This document shows, piece by piece, positions 33,558 to 42,072 of a DNA stretch of 64,000 nt. A program made the position numbers and the translations under genes. How positions within the stretch are numbered: position 1 is the first letter of the stretch; every line of letters begins with the position of its first letter. The notes below the pieces were generated by a model, which made no database searches, had not been told where the DNA came from, and saw nothing but the letters and a program-made list of their open reading frames with translations. The DNA is from Thermoplasmatales archaeon (GTDB lineage: Archaea > Thermoplasmatota > Thermoplasmata > Thermoplasmatales > Thermoplasmataceae): NCBI GenBank assembly GCA_014874365.1, contig JACWAH010000026.1, forward strand, positions 62,001 through 126,000, in the 5' to 3' direction.

Positions 33558-34697
33558 CTAATTCCTTTTACCTATCGGTATGTATTCCTTGGGGCCCCTT
33601 TCACCGATGTAGGAACTTCTTGGCCTGAAGAGTTTATTGTCTGAAACATATTCGAGGCTCCTTGCTACCCATCCTGAAGCCCTTGAGGCAGCGAATATAG
33701 CAGTGAAAATATCGGGGTGGAATCCAAGTGAATCATACACCATACCCGAATAGAAATCAACGTTTGGGAAGATACCTTTAGATCCGAGCTTCATGATCAT
33801 TGTGTCTTCAACCTTTTGAGCAGTCTGAAACAGAAGTTCCTTTCCATTCTTCTGGGTAACTTCTCTTGCAAATCCCTTCAATATTTTTGCCCGAGGATCG
33901 TAGACTTTGTATACTCTATGCCCAAAACCCATTATTTTTTCCTTCTTCTGCAACATATCTCCTATTACCTTTTCCACGTTTTCCGGTTTTCCTATTTTCA
34001 TAATCAACTTGAGTGCCATTTCATTGGCACCTCCGTGGAGGGGGCCCTTAAGGGTACCAATTGCTGAAGTTAGTGCAGAGTAAATATCTGACAGGGTGGA
34101 AATAGTAACCAATGACGAGAATGTAGAGGCATTGCTACCATGGTCAGCATGAAGCATCAGGCACACATCCATTATTCTTTCTGAAGTTTTGTCTGGTTTC
34201 TTTCCAGTGGACTGATAGAGCATGTTTCCCGCCATGGAGAGTTCCGGAGAAGGACTAACGTACTTGCCACCATCTTTTGCCCTGCGTATCGAAGAAACAA
34301 TTGCAGGTATCTTGCCTACGAGTTCCATACCCATGTCCTTCTGATCCTTGTCCAAAGCATGGTCTGCTCTCCTGTCGTTGGCTCCCAGAAGTGAAACAGC
34401 GGTTCTGAGCAAAGAGGTGGGATGACTCTCCGAGTGTGTCCATATAAGATCTACTACTTCTTTGGAAAGTTCAGATGACTTCCTGAGAACCTGAGTAAAG
34501 TCCTGGTATTCCTTGGCATTGGGAAGATGCCCATTAATCAAGAGGTAAGCGACTTCCTCGTACGAAGAGTGCTCAGTGAGGTCCTCAATATTGTAGCCCC
34601 TATAAACGAGCCTCCCTGCCTCGCCGTCAACGAACCCTACTTTGGTTTCAGATACCGTCACGCCTTCAAGACCCTTATAAATAGTATTGGCTTCCAT
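33558..34697 (-). CDS. gltA: citrate synthase
   Basis: The enzyme condenses acetyl-CoA with oxaloacetate. Catalytic and binding blocks are all present: MLHADHGSNASTF, LKGPLHGGANEMALK, MGFGHRVYKVYDPRA, DFYSGMVYDSLG and the terminal RPRSSYIGERGPKEYIPI. Length of about 380 residues is that of thermophilic archaeal citrate synthases. The open frame begins at ATG 34727, but the Thermoplasma-type beginning (MEANTIYKGLEGV) fits ATG 34697, with a TATA-like GTATTAAATG about 35 bases before it. It is followed at nine bases by the HerA-like gene. Confidence 0.93.
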   Translation of the reverse strand: MEANTIYKGLEGVTVSETKVGFVDGEAGRLVYRGYNIEDLTEHSSYEEVAYLLINGHLPNAKEYQDFTQVLRKSSELSKEVVDLIWTHSESHPTSLLRTAVSLLGANDRRADHALDKDQKDMGMELVGKIPAIVSSIRRAKDGGKYVSPSPELSMAGNMLYQSTGKKPDKTSERIMDVCLMLHADHGSNASTFSSLVTISTLSDIYSALTSAIGTLKGPLHGGANEMALKLIMKIGKPENVEKVIGDMLQKKEKIMGFGHRVYKVYDPRAKILKGFAREVTQKNGKELLFQTAQKVEDTMIMKLGSKGIFPNVDFYSGMVYDSLGFHPDIFTAIFAASRASGWVARSLEYVSDNKLFRPRSSYIGERGPKEYIPIGKRN

Positions 34698-34803
34698 AAT
34701 ATTGATCCTTTTGGGATTTTCATGCATTTAATACGCTTTTCCATTAACATGTAAGCTACAAAGATAATCCCAAGTACTAAGTTACATTAGGAACATTGTT
34801 TCT

Positions 34804-35520
34804 ATGGTTCAATCTTTGTCAGGGAAAAAATTTGTAATTGCTGGTTACGGAGAGCCACTGGGAGAAGCACTCGCGAGAATTCTGGTTACAGAAGGGGGGA
34901 TTCCCATCCTTGTTGCAAGGAGCTCGGACAGACTGAAGAAAGCAGTGGAGAAAATTAAGGGAAGTATATACTTTGTGTGCGACTTGTCGACTGATAATGG
35001 TCGCCTTTCATTGAAGGAACACATCAAGGACTCAATCGGAAAGGTTGATGGACTGGTCATCACCCTAGGAGGATTCTTCATCGACAGGTATGATGACCTT
35101 GGCAATACTTTATCACTTATGGACACAAACATGCTTTTGCCACTCAGTATTATAAACGCGCTACACGCAGTAATTAACGAGTTTGGTTCCATTGTATTCA
35201 CCACAAGTACCCAGACCCTTGTATTCACGGATAAAACACCCCTATCATACGCTGCTTCTAAATATGCATTGAACGGATTGACATCAATTCTTGCAGCGCA
35301 ACTTGTAAGCCAGAATATAAGAGTCAATGGAGTAGCAATCTCCTCAATCTCCGAAAAATATGAACCAGGAAGGGATTGGAAAAAACTGAGAAAAATGGGG
35401 CAGGATGAGACACCGCCAGAAGATATTGCAAACGTTATCTACTTTCTTCTGTCAGATTTATCAGAGATGGTTGACGGAATTATTATCCCTGCAGACGGCG
35501 GGCATCGTTTCAGGTCATGA
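34804..35520 (+). CDS. short-chain dehydrogenase/reductase
   Basis: The classical SDR of 238 residues has cofactor loop VIAGYGEPLGEALARI near the N-terminus (in place of TGxxxGxG), the LVITLGG strand (usually NNAG), a serine-containing strand VFTTSTQTLV, and the catalytic YAASK. The altered glycine loop (GYGEPLG) is uncommon but occurs in divergent SDRs. C-terminal ADGGHRF matches the family. The stop codon overlaps the end of the convergent esterase-like gene by six bases. Substrate is unknown. Confidence 0.82.
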   Translation: MVQSLSGKKFVIAGYGEPLGEALARILVTEGGIPILVARSSDRLKKAVEKIKGSIYFVCDLSTDNGRLSLKEHIKDSIGKVDGLVITLGGFFIDRYDDLGNTLSLMDTNMLLPLSIINALHAVINEFGSIVFTTSTQTLVFTDKTPLSYAASKYALNGLTSILAAQLVSQNIRVNGVAISSISEKYEPGRDWKKLRKMGQDETPPEDIANVIYFLLSDLSEMVDGIIIPADGGHRFRS

Positions 35521-36492
35521 TCCGAATGCATTTACCATTGCAGGTAGAGACCTTTCCAGCCGGTAGTTTAAGCCAAAGTGGCCGTCTTCATATTCCTCAT
35601 ATGTAAATTTTATTCCAGCCTCTTTCAGTTTCTTCTCAATGGTTCTGTGACCCCATACCAGTTGAAATTCGTCCATTATCCCTACGTCAAAATACGAGAA
35701 ATGCAAAGATTCCAGTTGTCTTGCATATTCCAGGCAGTTTCTGGCCGGGTCCTTCTCTTCCCATAGTTTCCACACCTGACTCTTGAATTCTCCTGACTCC
35801 CAGTCAAAAGGAAGGTCGGAACCAGCCTCGGTCGATGAGGGATTGGGACTGAAGAACGCTGCAGATTCTATTGTTCTGAGCACTTTTAACCTGGACGAGG
35901 ATAGCCTGTTCTTCGAAGCCCAGAATTTTGCTAACCACTTTTCAACTCCATTCATTTGCCTGAGTGAAGCCATCACTTCGGGGAAATCTGGGACAAAGAA
36001 GTACTCGAATCCCATGTCTGCGGAGTGACTTGCAAATCCATTGATAGTACCTGCATTCCTCGCTGCCAGCATATATGCTCCAAATGCTCCTTCATCCTTG
36101 CCAAAGAGTCCAACCAATCCTGTATCGTAATCACCTTTTAGCTTCGGGATCAGTTCTTCTATGAGGAAAGTCTCATACATTCCCACTGATTCGCTGTTGA
36201 GAAAATGGTTTCCCCCAAGTTTGGTGATCGTATCAGGGATTGCCACCACTGAATCTTTCAGCTTGCCATTCTGTGCCATTTCAGTCAGTACAGATACCAT
36301 GCTGGAGGAAAAAGGACCTTCATTACGAAGCGACGCCAGAGAATTTCCGAATCCGGGAAGTCCTATGAGCAAAGGCGAGTTGGGTTTTAGTGTATCCGGG
36401 GTTATTACCAGGACCTCACGATCGTATGGATCCTGGAGCGGGTTACCCTGAAGTATCTGACTGTGAAATCTAACTGTCGAAACCTTAACCAT
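35515..36492 (-). CDS. esterase-D-like alpha/beta hydrolase lacking the nucleophilic serine
   Basis: The fold is that of the Fes/EstD esterase family: LLIGLPGFGNSL, GGNHFLNSESVGMYETFLIEELIP (93-116) and a C-terminal YEDGHFGLNYR with the catalytic histidine. The nucleophile elbow, normally GxSxG, is GKDEG (131-135), so aspartate replaces serine. Either the enzyme uses an Asp nucleophile, as dehalogenases and epoxide hydrolases do, or it has lost catalysis. A TATA-like ATATATTTTTAC lies just upstream of the ATG on its strand. Length is 325 residues. It is cytoplasmic, without a signal peptide. Confidence 0.78.
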   Translation of the reverse strand: MVKVSTVRFHSQILQGNPLQDPYDREVLVITPDTLKPNSPLLIGLPGFGNSLASLRNEGPFSSSMVSVLTEMAQNGKLKDSVVAIPDTITKLGGNHFLNSESVGMYETFLIEELIPKLKGDYDTGLVGLFGKDEGAFGAYMLAARNAGTINGFASHSADMGFEYFFVPDFPEVMASLRQMNGVEKWLAKFWASKNRLSSSRLKVLRTIESAAFFSPNPSSTEAGSDLPFDWESGEFKSQVWKLWEEKDPARNCLEYARQLESLHFSYFDVGIMDEFQLVWGHRTIEKKLKEAGIKFTYEEYEDGHFGLNYRLERSLPAMVNAFGS

Positions 36493-36538
36493 GAAACTAA
36501 ATAGCTCATATAAGTAAAAATATATTGTATACCAATTG

Positions 36539-36934
36539 TCATTGGAAGCTTTCCGGCTCGATCATACTTTGTATTTTCACTGAGTCCCTGATCTTTATCC
36601 AGGCAACAAGCAGCACTATTCCCGAAATGATCCCTCCAAACAATAGCTGAAAGACTCCCACGATGAGACAAACCACCTCTGACTCCCGGATTTTCCCTGA
36701 TTGAAGCCTCTTGTAAATAAATCTGTATACTACTAAGAGCCAAAACAGCTCAACCGCTGCAAGAAAAACAACATAGCTGCCAGTGAGTGTTGTGTTAAAA
36801 GGCGCCGCCGACGAAATAACGGTGCTGGTTGCCAGGAGGTAAACGGCCGTTAAAAGGAAAACTGTGAACAGGAAAGCGATGATTATCATAGCAACCTTCA
36901 CGTAGGAAATTGCTTTTCTAGCATCATCATCCAT
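36539..36934 (-). CDS. small membrane protein, unknown
   Basis: The 131-residue protein has three or four hydrophobic segments (VAMIIIAFLFTVFLLTAVYL; GSYVVFLAAVELFWLLVVY; VVCLIVGVFQLLFGGIISG with the adjoining IVLLVAW). A basic YKRLQSGK loop separates segments 2 and 3, and the C-terminus is a charged tail. The pattern resembles DUF4064/DUF2070-like small membrane proteins but no family can be named. It is divergent from the 113-residue gene, with 52 bases between them. Confidence 0.6.
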   Translation of the reverse strand: MDDDARKAISYVKVAMIIIAFLFTVFLLTAVYLLATSTVISSAAPFNTTLTGSYVVFLAAVELFWLLVVYRFIYKRLQSGKIRESEVVCLIVGVFQLLFGGIISGIVLLVAWIKIRDSVKIQSMIEPESFQ

Positions 36935-36986
36935 AATTTACCTGTAACATAAGTCATATTATTAATATTGAACTTCTTGTCCTTCA

Positions 36987-37328
36987 ATGGGTGAGATTTC
37001 AGACGACTTCTCTGACGCCGTAACCTACTTGAGCAAACTGTTCGCACTGAAGAAACTTACTTATTATGATTTCAACGGTTACCCAATGTGGTATCTCGGA
37101 AAAAAGTCATTCGCTAATGGAGTGGAAACGACTTCAGATCAACTTCCCGAGGAATCTGAAATAGATACTATTTCAGCCATTATGATATCAGTGAAATTTG
37201 GGAAAAATGAAGAAACTGTAAACTTGGAGTTCAGGGGAGACAGAATCCTTTATTCAGATAATTCGACGGAACAAAAGGTCAAGGACTTCGTCTTTGTCCT
37301 GGATCGCTCAATGTTTCGCTATTTTTAA
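36987..37328 (+). CDS. unknown 113-residue cytoplasmic protein
   Basis: The product begins MGEISDDFSDAVTYLSKLFA and appears to be a small alpha-beta protein with strands DTISAIMISVKFG and ETVNLEFRGDRILYS. There is no signal or membrane segment. A TATA element (TATTATTAATATT, centred about 26 bases before ATG) supports leaderless expression and a real gene. No family was recognised. Confidence 0.6.
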   Translation: MGEISDDFSDAVTYLSKLFALKKLTYYDFNGYPMWYLGKKSFANGVETTSDQLPEESEIDTISAIMISVKFGKNEETVNLEFRGDRILYSDNSTEQKVKDFVFVLDRSMFRYF

Positions 37329-37525
37329 TTGCGTGAACATTGGAACTAATTCCCCCTGAATTCATCACATTATAGGGAAATTACCCTTTTTTCCAGGTTC
37401 CGCGGACAAATTATTCAGGAGTTTTCATTGGGGTGTTCAAAAAGCAGCTTTTAATTTTCCTGAAAAAATAAACAAAATATTTCTTTAGTGCAACTATATG
37501 TGTGAAAGCTAAGCGATTGGTATAG

Positions 37526-38104
37526 ATGTTGAAATTATATGCGTCGGCTAACCTGCCGACTAGATTCGGTACTTTTAAGATTTTCACCTTCACAGATGGT
37601 AACGAGAACGAAAACGCTGTTCTCGTTAAGGGTAACGTGGAAGGTCAATCCGCCGTACCCGTCCGGATACACTCCGAATGTCTTACTGGAGATGCATTCG
37701 GTTCAAAGCGATGCGATTGCCGTGAACAGCTTGAGAAATCCCTCGAATACATTGCCAAGCAGGAATTTGGCATGCTGATATACCTGAGACAGGAAGGCAG
37801 AGGAATTGGACTGCTGAAGAAGATAAGGGCTTATAGCCTTCAGGACCAGGGGTATGATACTGTTGATGCCAATCTGCTCCAGGGCCTTCCCATAGATCAA
37901 AGAGATTACAGTTTTGCTAAACAAGTCCTGGATTACTTCAAGATCAAATCCGTGATTCTAATGTCTAACAATCCCACAAAATTTGAATTCCTTGAAAAGA
38001 GCGGGATAGAGATTGTGGGAAGATTTCCTGTGCTGGCTGAGCCGAATAAATATGACAAATTTTATCTGGAAACCAAGAAAGAAAAACTGGGGCATCAACT
38101 TTGA
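37526..38104 (+). CDS. ribA: GTP cyclohydrolase II (riboflavin biosynthesis)
   Basis: RibA opens the GTP imidazole ring to begin riboflavin synthesis. The zinc ligands are C52, C63 and C65 ([20 protein letters not shown]). The GTP-binding RQEGRGIGL is at 88-96, with the later [19 protein letters not shown] and [16 protein letters not shown] blocks. The 192 residues correspond to stand-alone cyclohydrolase II. This is a bacterial-type enzyme: most archaea use GTP cyclohydrolase III (ArfA), so its presence suggests old lateral transfer, as in other Thermoplasmata. It is convergent with the ABC exporter. Confidence 0.93.
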   Translation: MLKLYASANLPTRFGTFKIFTFTDGNENENAVLVKGNVEGQSAVPVRIHSECLTGDAFGSKRCDCREQLEKSLEYIAKQEFGMLIYLRQEGRGIGLLKKIRAYSLQDQGYDTVDANLLQGLPIDQRDYSFAKQVLDYFKIKSVILMSNNPTKFEFLEKSGIEIVGRFPVLAEPNKYDKFYLETKKEKLGHQL

Positions 38105-38884
38105 TTACTGAATGCCCGTTTTGATATTCCCATACAACCAGACTGAGAACGAAAGAACAATTGTCATGAGCAGAGCGATTAATCCAAGCTCTTCCAGTGT
38201 GTAATAGGTAATCCCGTATACCATGGCATCTCTGACAATGTTGACAATATAACTCAGTGGATTCCCTGCAGATATTATCCTCAGGGCAAGTGGCGTGGAA
38301 GATGTTATCGGGTAAAATGCAGTACTTGCGAAATCAAGAAGGAAGAACAACAGAAACGTGATAGTGCTGTATGCGTTCATGGACCTGGCTTTTATAGACA
38401 ATATCAGGAAAAGGGAGGTAAAGAATATTGTGCCCAGAATCAAAGCGCCCACTAAATAAACATATGAAAGAATTGACAGATTGAATGTGGCACTCTTGAT
38501 AACGCTGGCCAGAATTATCATGATGAAACTCCCGCCGATTGCAAAGATCACGCTGAGAAAAATTATTCCAAATAGATATTCTGTTCTTCTAAATGGCCCG
38601 ACAAGCAATTGCTCAAACATCCCCCATCGTCTATCTGCCCAAAGCATTCCTCCGCCAATGTTTCCTGCAGTGAATGCCTGCATTCCAACTATGCCTGGAG
38701 CCAGGAAAGCCGTGTAGGAAACGGAATAGGAACCTTGGGAGACTGTAGATATCAGTCCCTGATACATTATCCCAACAATAAACAGGTAAAACACAGGAAT
38801 CCCAAACATAAAGAACAGAGTCCCTGGATCTGTATTCACATGCACATTTCTTATAGTCAGGCGAACGAAGGCTGGAAGCTTCAT
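38105..38884 (-). CDS. ABC-2 type transporter permease
   Basis: Six hydrophobic spans over 259 residues, with the ABC-2 features DPGTLFFMFGIPVFYLFIVG near the N-terminus, the interfacial helix WADRRWGMFEQLLVGPFRRTEYLFG, and the C-terminal ITSSTPLALRIISAGNPLSYIVNIVRD. It pairs with the ATPase whose stop overlaps its ATG (ATGA). Daunorubicin/DrrB-type exporters of lipids, polysaccharide or drugs have this form. Substrate unknown. Confidence 0.88.
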   Translation of the reverse strand: MKLPAFVRLTIRNVHVNTDPGTLFFMFGIPVFYLFIVGIMYQGLISTVSQGSYSVSYTAFLAPGIVGMQAFTAGNIGGGMLWADRRWGMFEQLLVGPFRRTEYLFGIIFLSVIFAIGGSFIMIILASVIKSATFNLSILSYVYLVGALILGTIFFTSLFLILSIKARSMNAYSTITFLLFFLLDFASTAFYPITSSTPLALRIISAGNPLSYIVNIVRDAMVYGITYYTLEELGLIALLMTIVLSFSVWLYGNIKTGIQ

Positions 38885-39834
38885 TTGTTAACAACCTCCA
38901 GAAAAACGTCATCCAGACTTGGAACGTCTAAACTAATATGATCAATAGCCAGGTTCATTGAACTTATGATTTCGATTATGGATTTCACATTCCTTCCTAG
39001 ATTTGAGCCAAGTATGCTTATTTCTCTTCCGGTGACAGTTACGTGAGAAATCCCGGCAATTTCCCTCACAGAATTGAATACGGATTCTGAAAGTTTATCA
39101 TTTGGCGGGTCGATAATTCCTATGACGAGCTTTCTCATTGTACCAAATTTCTCTTTTAATTCCCTGGAAGTACCTTCCGCGACCATCTTCCCTTTATCCA
39201 TGATTCCGATTCTATCGCAGACAAAATCAGCTTCTTCCAGGATTTGAGTGGTGAATATTATGCTCAGCCCATCCTTCAATTTCTCCCTTATAAAATTCAG
39301 CACATCCCTTCTCATAACCGGATCCATTCCAACTGTCGGCTCGTCAAGGAAAAGAATATCGGTATCATGAATGAATTCCCTTGCGACCTGAAGGCGTTTT
39401 TTCTGCCCACCCGATAGTTCGAAAGCCCGTTTCTTCCGAGCTTCCCCCAGATTAAAGAATTCTATCAGCTCTTCCTTTCTCTTCTCAATGAGGTGTTTTG
39501 GTACCTCCCACAACATCCCGTAAATGTCAAAGTTCTTTTCAACGGAAGCATAGTCAAACGACTCTTCCTGTTGAACCACGCCAATCCTCTTACGGATCCG
39601 GATTGCGTCTTTCTTGATATCCAGATCCTTTATTCTCGCGGAGCCGGAAGTTGCAGGAATCAGGGTCGTAAGGACTTTAATAAGGGTGCTCTTACCCGCA
39701 CCATTCTTGCCCAGGAGTCCATAAATTTCACCTTCCTTCACATGGAACGAAACGCCATCTACTGCGTTTTTAACGCCATCATAACTCTTTACAAGATCGG
39801 TTACCTCGATGGCATAACCTTTATCATCTAACAC
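38881..39834 (-). CDS. ABC transporter ATP-binding protein (DrrA/CcmA type)
   Basis: The nucleotide-binding subunit has Walker A GLLGKNGAGKSTL, a Q-loop VVQQEESFDY, signature ELSGGQKKRL, Walker B DILFLDEPTVGMDP and a C-terminal accessory domain of about 90 residues as in DrrA. The start is GTG. It is coupled to the permease by a 4-base overlap. ATP hydrolysis here drives an ABC-2 exporter. Confidence 0.92.
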   Translation of the reverse strand: MLDDKGYAIEVTDLVKSYDGVKNAVDGVSFHVKEGEIYGLLGKNGAGKSTLIKVLTTLIPATSGSARIKDLDIKKDAIRIRKRIGVVQQEESFDYASVEKNFDIYGMLWEVPKHLIEKRKEELIEFFNLGEARKKRAFELSGGQKKRLQVAREFIHDTDILFLDEPTVGMDPVMRRDVLNFIREKLKDGLSIIFTTQILEEADFVCDRIGIMDKGKMVAEGTSRELKEKFGTMRKLVIGIIDPPNDKLSESVFNSVREIAGISHVTVTGREISILGSNLGRNVKSIIEIISSMNLAIDHISLDVPSLDDVFLEVVNK

Positions 39835-39889
39835 CCGGCCTCATAATATATTGAAATATAACGGTATTGTGGAAGTCGGGAATACGAAA

Positions 39890-41167
39890 CTACTCAAAAT
39901 TTTCTACGGGCATTTCAATCTCCGTTGTTAGCATATTATCGCGTTTCAGGAATTTACCATCAACAATGACAAAACCCACATTATTTGGGTTGGCTGAGAA
40001 AACAATGTTGTTGACGGCATTATCGGGAGTTGTAGGATACATGTTAGGTGACCTGGTGTCGATCAAAATTATGTCCGCAAGCTTACCTTTTTCAATGGAG
40101 CCAATTCCTTCATTGCCTATTGCCAGGGCACCGTTGATAGTAGCCATATCGAGTATAGTTTGTGCAGGCAACACTGTCGCATCCCATCTTGAATTCTTCA
40201 TTGAAATTGACGAAAACTTCATCAATTGGAACAAATCCAGCGAATTGTTAGTGGCAGAACTATCAGTCCCCATTGAGATAGATACTCCGTTTGAGATCAT
40301 CTCAGGTATTGGTGGCAGGCCACCGGTGGCAAGCTTTGCATTGCTTATTGAGTTCCATGAAACGTTCACCCCGGCCTTCCCAAGCAACCTGATTTCTCTC
40401 AGGGTCAGCCATACTCCATGAGCCGCAAGGAGGTTGTTCCTCAAAAATCCTTTTTCAGCCAAATATTCCACTGGCCTCTTATTATTCTTCTTTACAAAAT
40501 CATAAACTTCCTTCCTTGTTTCGGAAAGGTGCATATGAGTTATTGTCTTCAAGGAATCAGCAATTTTCAATGCACCTGATATAGTCTCCTCGGAAGCTGC
40601 ATAGACTCCCTGAATACCAATGGACGGCGTCACCAGCCTATCTTTCTTAAAATGACTGATAAAGTGTTCTGCGTTGGATAGGGGGTTGCCCTTCTGGGTA
40701 GTTATTTCCGGGTCAAGCGTATTCCAGGCCAGGTTCGCTCGTATCCCCATATCATTGCATGCTTTTGCCGTCAGATCCTCGGAATAAAATAGATCTGCAA
40801 AGCTTGTTATCCCTGAGTTAATCATCTCCATTATTCCGAGGACAGATGAGTTGTAAATACCATCAGGAGTTCTTAAAGAATCCAGTTTTCCAGTTTTCTC
40901 AAGTAATTCCATTAAGTCGATGTCATCCAATCTGCCTTTAAGGTGGGACATGGCTACGTGCGAATGCGTGTTGATTAAACCCGGCATTATCATGAACCGA
41001 TTAGCATCCATGGTCTCATCTCCCTCCTGTGGTTCCTTTCCCACATATTCGATTTTATTTCCTTCAATGAGGATGCTTCCCTTGAATACTTCCCTTTGAG
41101 CATTCTGCGAAACGATTAAGCCGTTGTTAAATGCAATGGAGGACACAGGTTCCAGAGACAAAGTCAC
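39890..41167 (-). CDS. mtaD: amidohydrolase, probable 5'-methylthioadenosine/S-adenosylhomocysteine deaminase
   Basis: The TRZ/ATZ-type amidohydrolase of 425 residues has metal site GLINTHSHVAMSH (63-75), a histidine in AAHGVWLT, the THMHLSETRKEV strand and the metal aspartate in SMGTDSSATNNSLDLF. These match MtaD/SahD deaminases that act on the adenine ring of methylthioadenosine or SAH. It is the last gene of the MoxR/DUF58 operon: its GTG overlaps the preceding stop by one base (TAGTG). That position is unexpected for a purine-salvage enzyme and may be fortuitous coupling or functional. Substrate among cytosine, guanine and adenosine derivatives is inferred. Confidence 0.85.
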   Translation of the reverse strand: MTLSLEPVSSIAFNNGLIVSQNAQREVFKGSILIEGNKIEYVGKEPQEGDETMDANRFMIMPGLINTHSHVAMSHLKGRLDDIDLMELLEKTGKLDSLRTPDGIYNSSVLGIMEMINSGITSFADLFYSEDLTAKACNDMGIRANLAWNTLDPEITTQKGNPLSNAEHFISHFKKDRLVTPSIGIQGVYAASEETISGALKIADSLKTITHMHLSETRKEVYDFVKKNNKRPVEYLAEKGFLRNNLLAAHGVWLTLREIRLLGKAGVNVSWNSISNAKLATGGLPPIPEMISNGVSISMGTDSSATNNSLDLFQLMKFSSISMKNSRWDATVLPAQTILDMATINGALAIGNEGIGSIEKGKLADIILIDTRSPNMYPTTPDNAVNNIVFSANPNNVGFVIVDGKFLKRDNMLTTEIEMPVENFE

Positions 41168-42069
41168 TATATATTGGTTATTTCATTCCTGGATGCTTTT
41201 TTCACTACACTGGCTGCAACAATCCAGAAACTGGCTATTATTAAAGATAACATGAAAAATTGATAATTACTGTATTGGAAAATTCTCATAACGATCATTG
41301 AGATAATAGCGATCAAAATCCCAAAAATTCCGGCAAATGCCGCTCCTGATAGTCTATATTTGATGATTTTTTCCCCATTGAAGGAGAAATGCATGTAAAT
41401 TGCGGTAAAGGATACCACCAGGCTGGCTAAAATAACATAGTCATATGGCATGAAAATTACCGAAAGAGGTAGCGGGATGCCCTCGGCACCCAGGAATAAC
41501 AGGGTGTAAATTGCATAATATTGCATCAGGAAATTTATTTCATATGCAAATTGAAAGCCGCTTGCTGGAACAACGGGAAGGCTGCTAAGGTAAGGCACTA
41601 AGGCTGAATAGTAAACTGGGAACATCGGGGACTGGTAAAGGTAGACTGCAGATAGTTGCTCTACCATCAGGAAGAATGAAGCGAGCATGTATGTGATGGC
41701 TTTTCCAGGCTTGTCAGTGAATGCCCCTTCCATCATTATTATGAAAGCCAGAGAAATTTCGATAGAAAGGATAAAGGTGAAAGTAATAAGATGTCCAAAT
41801 AGAGAAGGATCCGCGAAATTTCCCAACAGACCCGCGACTGACAATTCTGCATAAAGAAATATAAACAGGAAAAAACTGATTGCAGCTCTGTAAACGAATG
41901 GCTTGAACGCCTTGGGCAAAACTGCTTTTATGAAAGGAAGTGAAAAGAGTGGAATCCAAATTGCTGCATCCATATTCTGCAGCAGGAAAACGATTACATA
42001 TTCGAAGATCGCGAATGTAGGGACCATAATCAGGAAACTGGTGAACCTCGATCGAAATCTAATTTCCAC
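41167..42069 (-). CDS. eight-span membrane protein of the MoxR/DUF58 operon, unknown
   Basis: The 300-residue protein is almost entirely hydrophobic, with eight or nine spans, short loops and a basic first segment (MEIRFRSRFTS). There are no recognised catalytic motifs. A strong ribosome site GAGGTGA precedes the GTG start. It lies three bases after the DUF58 gene and one base before the amidohydrolase. It may be the membrane platform of the complex built by the operon's products. Confidence 0.7.
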   Translation of the reverse strand: MEIRFRSRFTSFLIMVPTFAIFEYVIVFLLQNMDAAIWIPLFSLPFIKAVLPKAFKPFVYRAAISFFLFIFLYAELSVAGLLGNFADPSLFGHLITFTFILSIEISLAFIIMMEGAFTDKPGKAITYMLASFFLMVEQLSAVYLYQSPMFPVYYSALVPYLSSLPVVPASGFQFAYEINFLMQYYAIYTLLFLGAEGIPLPLSVIFMPYDYVILASLVVSFTAIYMHFSFNGEKIIKYRLSGAAFAGIFGILIAIISMIVMRIFQYSNYQFFMLSLIIASFWIVAASVVKKASRNEITNI

Positions 42070-42072
42070 TTT

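Noticed and set aside
37370-37460. Riboswitch or operator before ribA
   Set aside because: Only short imperfect inverted repeats (AAAAGC-A-GCTTTT) are visible; none resembles an FMN riboswitch or a known RibR operator.
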